Source: CAZPDM01 sp964585305
Lineage (GTDB): Bacteria > Planctomycetota > Uabimicrobiia > Uabimicrobiales > JABWCH01
NCBI GenBank assembly: GCA_964585305.1
Contig: CAZPDM010000112.1
Coordinates: 1 to 11,017 of the forward strand
Reading direction: 5' to 3'
DNA length: 11,017 nucleotides
In this document: positions 1 to 6,994 of the stretch, piece by piece
How positions within the stretch are numbered: the stretch's first letter is position 1
Layout: each line of letters begins with the position of its first letter
Notes under the pieces: model-generated
Database searches by the model: none
What the model saw: the letters and a program-made list of their open reading frames with translations, nothing else
Told to the model about the DNA's origin: nothing
Made by a program: the position numbers and the translations under genes

Positions 1-5
1 ATATA

Positions 6-1319
6 TTATAAATAGACTTTCAAAGGATAGGACAAATACCCACTACTCGGTATTAGCCGAGCTACTTGAATAAAAGGAAGAAGAAAAGTATCCCCAATAA
101 CTTTACGAAGTATATTCAAAGCCCCATTGACATCAGAGTTAATCAAAATACGAAGAGCAGAAACAAATAATCCTCGTTTAATTCTCTTGCCTGCATAAGC
201 ATGGTCTTCATGCTTAGAGATAGTTTCTAAATCAAGAGACGAGCATTTGCTGGTATAACTTTCTTCTTTAATAGTTACTTGGATACCAACTAACTGTGCT
301 TTATAGGAAATAAGACGAATAAGTCGTAAAAAAGGGATTTGTACGAAATTCTGATTATTGCGTTTACTAAGATTTACAGCCTGTTTCCATTCTGGATTGT
401 AGCCAATAACAAGATGGCCTATCTTATTAGATAGACAATATCGAACTATAAAACGGCTGGCTTTATGAAGAAAGTCTTCTATTTTTTGATTTCTGATGTC
501 GGTAATTTTAACTAGCTCTTTGCTAGTATAAGTGTTATATGTTAAAGCCAGTTGTTTTTGAATAACAGCACGTTGCTTGTTATAATATTGGTTAATGCTC
601 TTAACTGCTTTTCCATTGATAATCAGAGGTACTCTGTTTTCATTCCCCATTTCAGAATCAACCAAAGTTGCCAGATTATTCACTCCCAAATCTATTGAAG
701 CAACACGATTGATGTTTACTTCGGCATTTAATTCTGATTTATCATAGACGATTTCAATATGAAAAAACTCGCCATTAAGTTTAGGAACAATACGGACTTG
801 AGCAAATAGGGGAATAGTTTTTTTTTCATTGGATTGAATAAAATATTTTTTATATTTTTGAAAATCTTTTTCTGGGATGGAAACATTTATTTCTTTTGTC
901 AGCTTAATCATTCCATTATTTTTAATAGAAGCTTGTTGATTTGTGAAAACAAGCAAAAAATATCCATCTTTAGAAAGAAATTGGGGGAATTGGGGGGCAG
1001 CTTTATATTTTCCCTTATTTTCTTTATATTCCTTGAGCGATTGGAAAAACGCTTTGATATTTTGTTCTAAAAGTTTCAAAATTTGTTGAGCTACTTTGGC
1101 TGGTAAACGGCGATAATTGATACTCCCCTCCAGATTCTTTTTGATTTTCATTAGTTTATCTAATTCTGGATAGGAAAGTATTTTTCTGGTAGCTTTATTA
1201 TGCTCTTTTACTTCCCATAGTGCTTGGTTATAAAGGTCTTTGGATGCTCTTGACATCTCTTTCAGTTTTTTATACACTTTATCATTTTTATCTATGCGAA
1301 ACGGATAAACTTGTCTCAT
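6..1319 (-). CDS. tnpB: TnpB, RNA-guided nuclease of an IS607 element
   Basis: A 437-residue TnpB, full length for the family. The start is the ATG at 1319, preceded by AGGAGGAAAGTAT on the coding strand. An upstream in-frame extension to 1391 merely overlaps tnpA. ATG and the tnpA stop overlap as ATGA, giving translational coupling. The N-terminal helical domain begins MRQVYPFRI. RuvC-I is ASIDLGVNN with Asp210, and RuvC-III is INSDVNGALNI with Asp396. At the usual RuvC-II position the sequence is LVIGYNPEWKQ, with Gly306 where classical TnpBs have Glu. Glu352 or Glu353 in KEESYTSKCS is the likely substitute, as in known TnpB groups with a rearranged catalytic site. The C-terminal zinc ribbon is degenerate, keeping only Cys359 of the expected CxxC pairs. 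By family, it is a guide-RNA-directed DNA endonuclease acting at the donor site. Its guide RNA would lie left of base 1. Confidence 0.92.
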   Translation of the reverse strand: MRQVYPFRIDKNDKVYKKLKEMSRASKDLYNQALWEVKEHNKATRKILSYPELDKLMKIKKNLEGSINYRRLPAKVAQQILKLLEQNIKAFFQSLKEYKENKGKYKAAPQFPQFLSKDGYFLLVFTNQQASIKNNGMIKLTKEINVSIPEKDFQKYKKYFIQSNEKKTIPLFAQVRIVPKLNGEFFHIEIVYDKSELNAEVNINRVASIDLGVNNLATLVDSEMGNENRVPLIINGKAVKSINQYYNKQRAVIQKQLALTYNTYTSKELVKITDIRNQKIEDFLHKASRFIVRYCLSNKIGHLVIGYNPEWKQAVNLSKRNNQNFVQIPFLRLIRLISYKAQLVGIQVTIKEESYTSKCSSLDLETISKHEDHAYAGKRIKRGLFVSALRILINSDVNGALNILRKVIGDTFLLPFIQVARLIPSSGYLSYPLKVYL

Positions 1320-1963
1320 ATACTTTCCTCCTGAACAAGCTCTTCTATCTTTTTTCGTTTTCTTGCAGAATATAGTTTCATCGAATAGCAATGAAGTAAA
1401 CTTACAACCTCTTCAAAAATTTCTTCTGAGTCTAGTTTTGGCGAACCAACCTCAGAAATTACTATAAGATCACATCCGAACTGTCCAAACAAATGATGAA
1501 ACAACTCAAAACCTACTCGCGAAAGACGATCTTTATAAGCAATTAGTACCTAGTAAAATTTTTAACGGAAAAAATTCGTTGGCCGATAATCGGCCAACTG
1601 TACTAGAATTTTTTCCTACTTACTAATTTTTCCACATATAATATCATCCAGCATTATAAAAAACTGATTCCGTTTGTCAAAAGAAATGCCAGATGCTATA
1701 TCACTATATATTGCTCCAAGTTGCAAACCATTCATAAAGGCATAATTCTTTAATAATTCTATTTGATTCTCCAAATCTCTTTTTTGTTTGTTTGTCGAAA
1801 CTCTAGCGTAAATGACAGTTTTTCTCTGAATATCCTTATTCAGAAATTTATACACAGATTCACTATTATAATCATACTTTCCATTTCTTAAAACCGTGAT
1901 TTCTACAAGTCCTTTTTTTACATAATTGCATAAAGTCTGACGGCTTATCTTTAGTAACTTCAA
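1316..1963 (-). pseudogene. tnpA: IS607 TnpA serine recombinase, interrupted in frame
   Basis: Residues 1-115 (1963-1619) begin at TTG with GGGGGAAAATTTATA upstream. They hold a MerR-type HTH (KISRQTLCNYVKKG) and the start of the resolvase fold, TVIYARVSTNKQ, with catalytic Ser56. Reading stops at a TAG at 1616-1618. The same frame resumes at 1549 as VLIAYKDRLSRVGFEL, which is the conserved recombinase segment with the catalytic arginines, and runs 77 codons to the stop at 1316. Removing the 69 bp at 1550-1618 restores a 192-residue protein of normal IS607 TnpA size. The insertion separates the catalytic Ser from the Arg motif and brings three in-frame stops, so no complete recombinase can be made without readthrough. 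The distal fragment overlaps the tnpB start by four bases. Confidence 0.9.
1550..1618. repeat. 69-bp palindromic insertion inside tnpA
   Basis: Joining 1619 to 1549 restores an uninterrupted tnpA frame, which defines the extra 69 bp. Its core is a perfect inverted repeat of GTTGGCCGAT with one central base (1588-1608). The flanks GGAAAAAATTC and GAATTTTTTCC extend the pairing, with a 7-nt one-sided bulge (TAGTACA on the minus strand). The extreme ends are weakly inverted (TAGGAAAAAATT against TAGTAAAATTTT). An AG may be duplicated at the target. On the minus strand the G+C-rich stem is followed by GAATTTTTT, so it also looks like an intrinsic terminator able to silence tnpB. No second copy is in the window. 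It resembles a tiny MITE or a palindromic repeat element. Confidence 0.72.
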
Positions 1964-1973
1964 TATAAATTTT

Positions 1974-1991
1974 CCCCCAAAAAATATTATA
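1974..1991 (-). promoter_or_regulatory. Extended -10 promoter and ribosome site of tnpA
   Basis: The coding strand carries TGTTATAAT, an extended -10 with TATAAT at 1991-1986. GGGGG follows at 1978-1974 as the likely Shine-Dalgarno for the TTG start at 1963. The -35 region is weak: TTAACA lies 19 bases upstream. The TATAAT lies inside a module shared with position 4232-4237, so it may predate the insertion sequence. Confidence 0.5.
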
Positions 1992-2079
1992 ACATAATAT
2001 GATGGAGCTATGTTAAATATTTCTAAAATATAATTTCCCTATTAACATCAACAGACAAGCCATAATTAGCTTGTCTGTT
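1983..2079 (-). repeat. Terminator-promoter module, copy 1
   Basis: Compared with 4229-4310, this stretch shares four parts in the same order. Read on the minus strand these are an ACAGACAAGC/GCTTGTCTGT hairpin, TGTTAATA, AAATATTTAACATAG and TATAATATT. Exactly 16 unrelated bases separate the last two blocks in both copies. Copy 1 has 28 bases between hairpin and AAATATTTAACATAG, against 13 in copy 2. It lies between the end of the propeller gene and IS607 tnpA. Confidence 0.7.
2050..2079 (-). terminator. Hairpin terminator downstream of the propeller gene
   Basis: AACAGACAAGC and GCTTGTCTGTT form an 11-bp stem with an 8-nt loop, about 50 bases past the stop at 2129. The run on the minus-strand side is weak (TTGATGTT), while the plus-strand side has TTTTAAT, so it may work in both directions. 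A smaller inverted repeat, AATTTTC/GAAAATT (2102-2108/2115-2121), lies between the stop and this stem. Confidence 0.55.
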
Positions 2080-2128
2080 TTAATATAAAATTCCTGAATA
2101 TAATTTTCGATATAGAAAATTGATCGTT

Positions 2129-3013
2129 TTAATTATTTTGTACTGATACAATTGCCAGCCAATTTCCTTGAGGATTGATTGCTAATCGTCCTAATATTTT
2201 TATTTCTGTGCTAGAAAAATCGGCTATTTCTTGCCAATTTTTATCTATCTTTGGATCATATTGATAAAGTTTTTTATTATTCCCCATCCATAATTTTCCA
2301 TCTAATGTCCATGTGCAATCTTCGCTGCCAGGGAGAGTAGAAATGATAGTGCTAATTTCTCCTGTGTTCATATTTAATTGCTTTAACACCCATGATGTGT
2401 CAGAGATTTTGTGTACAAAACTTATAGCATTATAGCCAGGGATTTTATGTAAAGCACGTCCAATATCTCCAATAATAGTTTTCGTTGTATTATCAGTTAA
2501 AGTGGCAATTTGTAACGTATTTGGTTCTGCTACAATAAAGAGTGCAAGTGTATTTGGATCATACCATGTATAGTATCCTACATCGATCACTTTTTCTAAA
2601 ATAAGGCACGGTTTATTGCCATCTATAGGAAATTTCCATAACCTTTGAGTTTTATCATCAGATTCTACTCGAACTACGGAGAAATGTTTTCCATCAGCCA
2701 TCGTAATGGGAGAATATTCACTTTCAGAAGTTTGGGTAATTCTGGTGGTAATTTTATTTTCTATATCATAACGATATATATCTGCTTGGTTATCTTCCCT
2801 GATTGATGTATAAAATATTGATTTTCCATCAGGTAAAAATGATGGTTGGTTGTCATATCCTATTCTTTGAGTGATATTGATGGGATTTCCAAATTCAATT
2901 TTTCCTTCTGTTTCCTTGATTTCTACAAGAAAAATATCTGTATCAGGAATAGTATTTTGGCCGGAAACAACCATGGAAATAAACATAAAAATAGTGAAGA
3001 ATATTTGTTTCAT
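2129..3013 (-). CDS. Secreted TolB-like (PD40) beta-propeller protein
   Basis: 294 residues. The ATG at 3013 follows AAGGAATCCATTTT. Residues 1-18 form a cleavable signal peptide (a KQ start, then a hydrophobic stretch ending VVSGQ), so the protein is exported. The body shows short beta-propeller repeats. The clearest is QPSFLPDGKSIFYTS (57-71), followed by ADIYRYDIENK, and further blades such as SPITMADGKHFSVV, LWKFPIDG, CTWTLDGKLWMG and LAINPQGNWLAIVS. This pattern is that of TolB/PD40 propellers, usually protein-interaction or ligand scaffolds. TolB itself has an extra N-terminal domain and is longer, so this is a TolB-like protein and not TolB. It has its own strong promoter (3080-3108) and a downstream hairpin. 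Partner and function are unknown. It could equally be one of the hydrolase-associated propellers, but no catalytic domain is present. Confidence 0.82.
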   Translation of the reverse strand: MKQIFFTIFMFISMVVSGQNTIPDTDIFLVEIKETEGKIEFGNPINITQRIGYDNQPSFLPDGKSIFYTSIREDNQADIYRYDIENKITTRITQTSESEYSPITMADGKHFSVVRVESDDKTQRLWKFPIDGNKPCLILEKVIDVGYYTWYDPNTLALFIVAEPNTLQIATLTDNTTKTIIGDIGRALHKIPGYNAISFVHKISDTSWVLKQLNMNTGEISTIISTLPGSEDCTWTLDGKLWMGNNKKLYQYDPKIDKNWQEIADFSSTEIKILGRLAINPQGNWLAIVSVQNN

Positions 3014-3034
3014 AAAATGGATTCCTTTTTTTGC

Positions 3035-3108
3035 TTGACAAACATCTTTTTATAATTTTTTTAATTTTAGGATTTCATAAATATATCTTGTAGATATGTG
3101 TTTGTCAA
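3035..3108. promoter_or_regulatory. Inverted TTGACAAACA pair flanking a promoter
   Basis: TTGACAAACA at 3035-3044 is repeated inverted at 3099-3108. The right arm contains the -35 hexamer of the propeller promoter and the left arm falls in its 5' untranslated region. Centre-to-centre spacing is 64 bp, about six helical turns. This could be a pair of operator half-sites or chance. A transcript starting near 3073 would contain only one arm, so an RNA hairpin from that promoter is excluded. Confidence 0.3.
3080..3108 (-). promoter_or_regulatory. Sigma-70-type promoter of the propeller gene
   Basis: The minus strand reads TTGACA (3108-3103), a 17-bp spacer, then TATATT (3085-3080). The -35 is perfect and the -10 matches five of six. 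It lies just past the hydrolase stop codon and gives a leader of about 60 nt. Confidence 0.75.
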
Positions 3109-3113
3109 CATTT

Positions 3114-4181
3114 TTATACAATATTGACTGTGGTATTATGTTTTATGAACGCAACTTCCTTTTCGTCAAAAGGCGTGCCATCTTTTTTTAATATGTCATG
3201 GTACCATATAGCAGGCTCTGTAATTTTGCCACTATCTGTCCATGAGTATATTGTCTGTGTTTTACCACTTACTAATCCCCAGTTACAGCAACCCACTTTT
3301 TCAGATTTGAAAACTGGAAGGCATGTTTCGAATCGGCTTCCTATCGTCCTTGCCATAAACTCCGTACACAGGAGAGGACGCCCATGTTTTTTTAATTTTT
3401 TGATTTCTTGAGCAAGATTTTTAGCATTTTTATAATTATGAAAACTAATAATATCTGACGATTCTATAAGCTCTCGATTGAGCCGTCTATTAAATAACCA
3501 TACGCCGGCTGTAACAGGTTGAGATGGTTCGGATTCTCGAGTCCATTGAAGAGCAGCGCGAAATAAAGGAAGCGTAGGAATTGGCAAACATAGATGTTTA
3601 AAAAGAAGCATTGCTAATTTAGGAATTCTCTTATAAGCAGGAAGAGAGAGCGTATTGAGAAATATGTTTCCGAGTTCGTTATAAATATCCCATATTAGCA
3701 CACGATCATCATCCTTATATGTTGTAACAATGTCGCGAACGTAATCCTCAAGTCGGCCCCATTGTGATTTATCTGTAGCAATTTTTATCCCTGGAGATTG
3801 TACCCATCCAGAATTGTGTATTCCGGGCTTTGGATTTGGCTGTGTCCCAGGTTTTGGATCTGGATACCAGCAGTCATCGAAAAGAACAAATATCGTTCGT
3901 ATTCCATGCCCGATTGCAATATCAAGATATTTGTTTATGCGTTTCTTGAATCCTTTAGGATCAATGTACCATGCTAAATCATGAAGAAATACTCTTACTG
4001 TATTCATCCCAATTTTAGCGGCCCATCCTAATTCTCGATTTATTGTTTCAGGATCAAATGTTTCTTCCTGCCACATTTCAAGTTGGTTAATTGCCGTACT
4101 CGGAATGAAATTACATCCTACAAGCCAAGGTTGTTTTTCATACCATTTATATATCTTTTCCTCCGACCATCGCATCAACAT
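3114..4181 (-). CDS. GH5-like (clan GH-A) glycoside hydrolase
   Basis: 355 residues from the ATG at 4181, which has AAAGGA eight bases upstream. An ATG at 4202 adds seven codons but lacks a Shine-Dalgarno. The protein opens RWSEEKIYKWYEKQPWLVG and continues as a single (beta/alpha)8-type domain, with NTVRVFLHDL, FVLFDDCWYP and NSGWVQSPG. VLIWDIYNELGN holds the acid/base Asn-Glu pair (Glu169) and PLLCTEFMAR holds the nucleophile Glu274. Retaining clan GH-A enzymes cleave beta-linked polysaccharides or oligosaccharides, and close relatives are often labelled cellulase-family or 1,4-beta-xylanase. The substrate cannot be told from sequence. No signal peptide is present, so a cytoplasmic role on imported oligosaccharides is more likely than secretion. 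A TATAAT promoter lies at 4232-4237 within the repeated module. No hairpin separates its stop from the propeller promoter, so readthrough is possible. Confidence 0.87.
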   Translation of the reverse strand: MLMRWSEEKIYKWYEKQPWLVGCNFIPSTAINQLEMWQEETFDPETINRELGWAAKIGMNTVRVFLHDLAWYIDPKGFKKRINKYLDIAIGHGIRTIFVLFDDCWYPDPKPGTQPNPKPGIHNSGWVQSPGIKIATDKSQWGRLEDYVRDIVTTYKDDDRVLIWDIYNELGNIFLNTLSLPAYKRIPKLAMLLFKHLCLPIPTLPLFRAALQWTRESEPSQPVTAGVWLFNRRLNRELIESSDIISFHNYKNAKNLAQEIKKLKKHGRPLLCTEFMARTIGSRFETCLPVFKSEKVGCCNWGLVSGKTQTIYSWTDSGKITEPAIWYHDILKKDGTPFDEKEVAFIKHNTTVNIV

Positions 4182-4228
4182 AAGTAGATTCCTTTCATTC
4201 ATTAATTTGATTGCTGGGTGATTGAAAT

Positions 4229-4310
4229 AATATTATAGCAGAACACAACAGATCTATGTTAAATATTTTTTATTAACAAAAACAGACAAGCTATACTAGC
4301 TTGTCTGTTT
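4229..4310 (-). repeat. Terminator-promoter module, copy 2
   Basis: Second copy of the module at 1983-2079. On the minus strand it holds the 14-bp hairpin, TGTTAATA, AAATATTTAACATAG, 16 bases, then TATAATATT (4237-4229). TATAAT at 4237-4232 is the likely -10 of the hydrolase gene, with TTAACA 19 bases upstream as a poor -35. The module sits between the patatin stop and the hydrolase start and would end one transcript and begin the next. Confidence 0.7.
4280..4310 (-). terminator. Rho-independent terminator of the patatin gene
   Basis: A perfect 14-bp stem (4280-4293 with 4297-4310) has a 3-nt loop. Its 3' arm ends in T and runs directly into TTGTTAATA, giving a minus-strand T-run of about five. 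It lies 13 bases past the stop at 4323. Confidence 0.82.
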
Positions 4311-4322
4311 CTATTGGTTTGT

Positions 4323-6590
4323 TTATTTTTTAAAGATTTGTTCTGTATATTTTTGTTGTTCTTTTTGTCGTGTGTTCCATTTTTCGGAAGAACTCTCTAA
4401 AAGATATTTTAACTTTTGTAGTTCTTCATCAGATCGTTCAACGTTTTCTTCTATTTGTTTTTCTATAGAAATATTTTCTTTGATGTTTTCTATACCACTA
4501 GCAATCCAGAGTTGGGCTTCTGCTAATTCTTTAATAGCTGTTTCTTTTTCTGTAAAAAAATTAGCTATCACATCAGCTTTGTCTTGTGGACCTAATGCCC
4601 ATGAAGTCATTACTTTTCCAGGGTTACTGATTTTGATCGGACACCATGTGATTTTTTCTTCATGCAACATTTTATTGAGTTCATTATTATAAGCTATTTT
4701 TTGTTTATTATAACTATTTTGAAATGATGCTTTGCTTATTGCCTGATTAGGGCCAAAAATTGGGGAAGGTTTTGTTAACTCAGAATCATCAAATTTTCCA
4801 ATTGTTGGCTTAGCTCCAGAATCAATTTCTACGATAATAAAACCACGATCACTTAATTTATTAAGAATAGATTCTGCTGTTTTAGAATCAGGATGTTGTT
4901 CGTTATTTTTTATGGAAACAATTCTTTTTAAAATTTCAACAATGGTATCTACGCCTGTGTTATCACTAACTCCGCCATCTACCAAAAATTTTTGTTTAAT
5001 TTCGCCTTTTGTATCTGATACAAATAATTTTGGTATTTCAAATCCCCATGGAAAATTTGCAGAGACTCGCACTGCTTCAGATAGATTTATTTGATAATTA
5101 GGACTCCATTCTTCAAGTGTTTGCATAACAACTAAATCTTTCTCTTTTATATCTGTCTGACAACCTGTTAATGGAGGAAATCCTATAGCAAAGCGAATAC
5201 CTTGATTTACAGTTGTTGCATTAAAAATAACACAAGGTTGATTAACCGGATCATACAAATCGAGATTGTTTTTTCCTTTCCATTCAAATTTGTCGTCCCA
5301 AAAATAGCACATACTTTCCCCGCGTTCAATCCCTGGTAAAAAAAATGCTCCACGTAATAAAGGTGCTAAAAAATTTATGTTCATATCATCTACAAATGTG
5401 CTGTTCCAAATCCAATCTTCTCTAATTTTTTCCTTCACTCGTGCTTGCAATTCAGAAGTAATGGAGCTATGTATTCCAGCATCTCTATTTTTAGGAGGGC
5501 TAATAAAATACCCAGTTGCAACACTTCCTCCAGAAACAGAACTAATCAATACAATATCCCCATCTTTTTTTTCTTTTTCTAACCATTCAAATACTAAACT
5601 TGCAAACAAAGCAGCACGACTACCACCACCAGCAGCAGCAACAAATATAAAAGGTCTTTTTATTTCTTTATTTTGAACTGTTTTGTCTGGATTTTGGCTA
5701 TCTATAACTGCATCTAAACGGTTGTTAAAATGAGTTAACCACGATTCATGTTGTACAGATGATTGTTTTCCTAGTATAGGGGATTTCCAAATCCACGGGG
5801 AAGAGAAATAAAAAATTACAGGAAGCATTAAAAGAAAAAGTTTTGTTTTGGGACCAATAGTTTCAAATAATTGAGCAAACATAACTAAAACAGCGCAAGC
5901 ATGGATAATTGCCCAAATATAATAATTTCTATATGAAGAAACAGAAGAAGCAAATATTGGCGAATACCAAATAACTTCTCCAATCAGGCCCATAATAATC
6001 GAGAAAAATAAAAATCGTGAGGCAGTTTCAGAAAAATCTTGAGAAAAATAATTATACTTGGCGAGTAATAAAACAATGGACAAACAAAGGATTAAAAAAC
6101 TTAATAATAACCAAGACGCATAAATCGCGGGATCATGCTTGTATAAGCATATAAAAGTAATAATACTTGCGATTGCAATCGTAGTTATTATAAACCAAAA
6201 GCCTTTTGCTTTTTCATATAGATTGCTAAGACCTTTATCTCTTGATATAAAGAAATTATATATTCTGGGAAATGCGTTTTCAATCATTTTGATAATAGTG
6301 TTGTATTCTTCATCTTCTTGATCAGATGATTTTTTATCAGGCTGAACTAAAATACAAAGACTTATGTAAATTACAGCTAAAAGCATAATATATAACCAAA
6401 AAAGTGCTACAAACAAAATGTCAACAGGTTGATAGCCTGGCAAATCCCAAAACCAAGGCATATCAAATATATTACGAAGTTGCGGAACTAAAACACAAGC
6501 AAAAAAACAAAACAAAATTGTAACAATTGTCGTAACATGACAAATTATAATGGTGATCAATTGATCAAGAATTTTGAAAAAATTTTTCAT
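4323..6590 (-). CDS. Membrane-anchored patatin-like phospholipase
   Basis: 755 residues from the ATG at 6590, preceded by GGGGGTGCGA. An ATG at 6602 would lie at or before the predicted transcript start. About seven hydrophobic segments fill residues 11-268 (near 11-36, 56-83, 130-150, 157-177, 191-212, 222-245, 249-268). The catalytic domain follows. FVAAAGGGSRAALFA (317-330) is the oxyanion-hole motif, SSVSGGS carries nucleophile Ser353, and LVDGGVSDN carries Asp538 of the Ser-Asp dyad. SEAVRVSANFPWGFE is another patatin hallmark. The usual GxSxG reads SVSGG, with Ser in place of the first Gly. The last ~70 residues are charged and probably coiled coil. By family it hydrolyses acyl lipids at the inner membrane. 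Standing alone between two terminator regions, it shows no dedicated partner. A role in lipid turnover or host interaction is speculation. Confidence 0.88.
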   Translation of the reverse strand: MKNFFKILDQLITIIICHVTTIVTILFCFFACVLVPQLRNIFDMPWFWDLPGYQPVDILFVALFWLYIMLLAVIYISLCILVQPDKKSSDQEDEEYNTIIKMIENAFPRIYNFFISRDKGLSNLYEKAKGFWFIITTIAIASIITFICLYKHDPAIYASWLLLSFLILCLSIVLLLAKYNYFSQDFSETASRFLFFSIIMGLIGEVIWYSPIFASSVSSYRNYYIWAIIHACAVLVMFAQLFETIGPKTKLFLLMLPVIFYFSSPWIWKSPILGKQSSVQHESWLTHFNNRLDAVIDSQNPDKTVQNKEIKRPFIFVAAAGGGSRAALFASLVFEWLEKEKKDGDIVLISSVSGGSVATGYFISPPKNRDAGIHSSITSELQARVKEKIREDWIWNSTFVDDMNINFLAPLLRGAFFLPGIERGESMCYFWDDKFEWKGKNNLDLYDPVNQPCVIFNATTVNQGIRFAIGFPPLTGCQTDIKEKDLVVMQTLEEWSPNYQINLSEAVRVSANFPWGFEIPKLFVSDTKGEIKQKFLVDGGVSDNTGVDTIVEILKRIVSIKNNEQHPDSKTAESILNKLSDRGFIIVEIDSGAKPTIGKFDDSELTKPSPIFGPNQAISKASFQNSYNKQKIAYNNELNKMLHEEKITWCPIKISNPGKVMTSWALGPQDKADVIANFFTEKETAIKELAEAQLWIASGIENIKENISIEKQIEENVERSDEELQKLKYLLESSSEKWNTRQKEQQKYTEQIFKK

Positions 6591-6607
6591 TCGCACCCCC
6601 ATTACAA

Positions 6608-6637
6608 AACATAATTGCTTTTAAGTAAAAAAGCAAT
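6608..6637 (-). promoter_or_regulatory. Probable patatin promoter with an operator-like repeat
   Basis: The minus strand reads TTGCTT (6636-6631), 17 bases, then TATGTT (6613-6608), placing the transcript start near 6601 and favouring the ATG at 6590. A perfect 9-bp inverted repeat, ATTGCTTTT/AAAAGCAAT (6614-6622/6629-6637, 6-nt gap), fills the spacer and -35. A repressor bound there would block the polymerase. Confidence 0.48.
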
Positions 6638-6867
6638 GAATGAAAAAAATATTACACTCAAATTAGTTTTCTAAAACCCCATTGACTGCATTTTAGCCAT
6701 ACACTTGCAGTCATCAAATGATCTGAAATGTTATCAATCCATACTTAAATATCTCCATTGCTGAAATATAAGAATCATTTATATTGATCGTTTGATGGCA
6801 ATAGTTGTATGAAAAATAACCGAAATCATATTTGAGTTTTCGCAAGTAAAGTCAGTCATGGCTGAAA

Positions 6868-6892
6868 TTACGGTCGCAAATTGTGATCGTAA
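6868..6892 (+). other. Hairpin with compensating G-U pairs on the plus strand
   Basis: Arms TTACGGTCGCAA and TTGTGATCGTAA flank a single A. As plus-strand RNA all positions can pair, two as G-U (6873/6887 and 6876/6884), giving a 10-bp stem with a 5-nt loop. On the minus strand the same two positions are A-C mismatches. No plus-strand gene is nearby, so this hints at a small plus-strand RNA or an element end. Confidence 0.35.
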
Positions 6893-6994
6893 AATTTCTA
6901 CTTTTTCATTGTTTAAATGAAAGCAAAATCTTTAGTAAATTTCTTTAAATTCAACTAATGAACAAATACCATTAAACCACAATGATTTATTGCA

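Larger units (their letters stand above)
1..1980 (-). mobile_element. IS607-family insertion sequence, cut by the window edge
   Basis: A MerR-type HTH plus serine recombinase gene (tnpA) overlaps a TnpB nuclease gene, which is the defining IS607 arrangement. The tnpB stop is at 6-8, so the 3' element end and any overlapping guide RNA lie beyond the window. The upstream boundary is not marked, because IS607 elements lack terminal inverted repeats. I place it near the GGGGG run at 1974-1978 from two considerations. First, family members are reported to insert at GG dinucleotides. Second, the sequence from 1983 rightward belongs to a module that recurs elsewhere in this window. tnpA is disrupted, so the copy probably cannot move by itself. 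The family assignment is firm and the left boundary is an inference. Confidence 0.8.

Noticed and set aside
834..1070. Open frame on the plus strand within tnpB
   Set aside because: Phe/Leu-rich translation of the complementary strand of a clear TnpB gene, with no ribosome site. Similar plus-strand frames inside the hydrolase, patatin, secreted-protein and maturase genes (for example 3124-3411, 4372-4692, 5377-5676) were dropped for the same reason.
1320..1391. Upstream extension of tnpB adding 24 residues
   Set aside because: It reads the tnpA 3' end in another frame, and the AGGAGG before 1319 fixes the start.
1316..1504. Independent 62-residue gene
   Set aside because: The frame continues upstream without a stop to the insertion boundary at 1549 and matches the C-terminal part of the serine recombinase, so it is a fragment of tnpA.
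3035..3060. Plus-strand promoter TTGACA followed by TATAAT
   Set aside because: The spacer is only 10 bp and no plus-strand gene follows.
2129..4181. Bacteroidetes origin based on the propeller and hydrolase
   Set aside because: Consensus Shine-Dalgarno sites and TTGACA/TATAAT-type promoters are frequent here and atypical of that phylum. The taxon is left open.
4182..4202. ATG at 4202 as the hydrolase start
   Set aside because: No ribosome site precedes it, whereas AAAGGA is well placed for the ATG at 4181.
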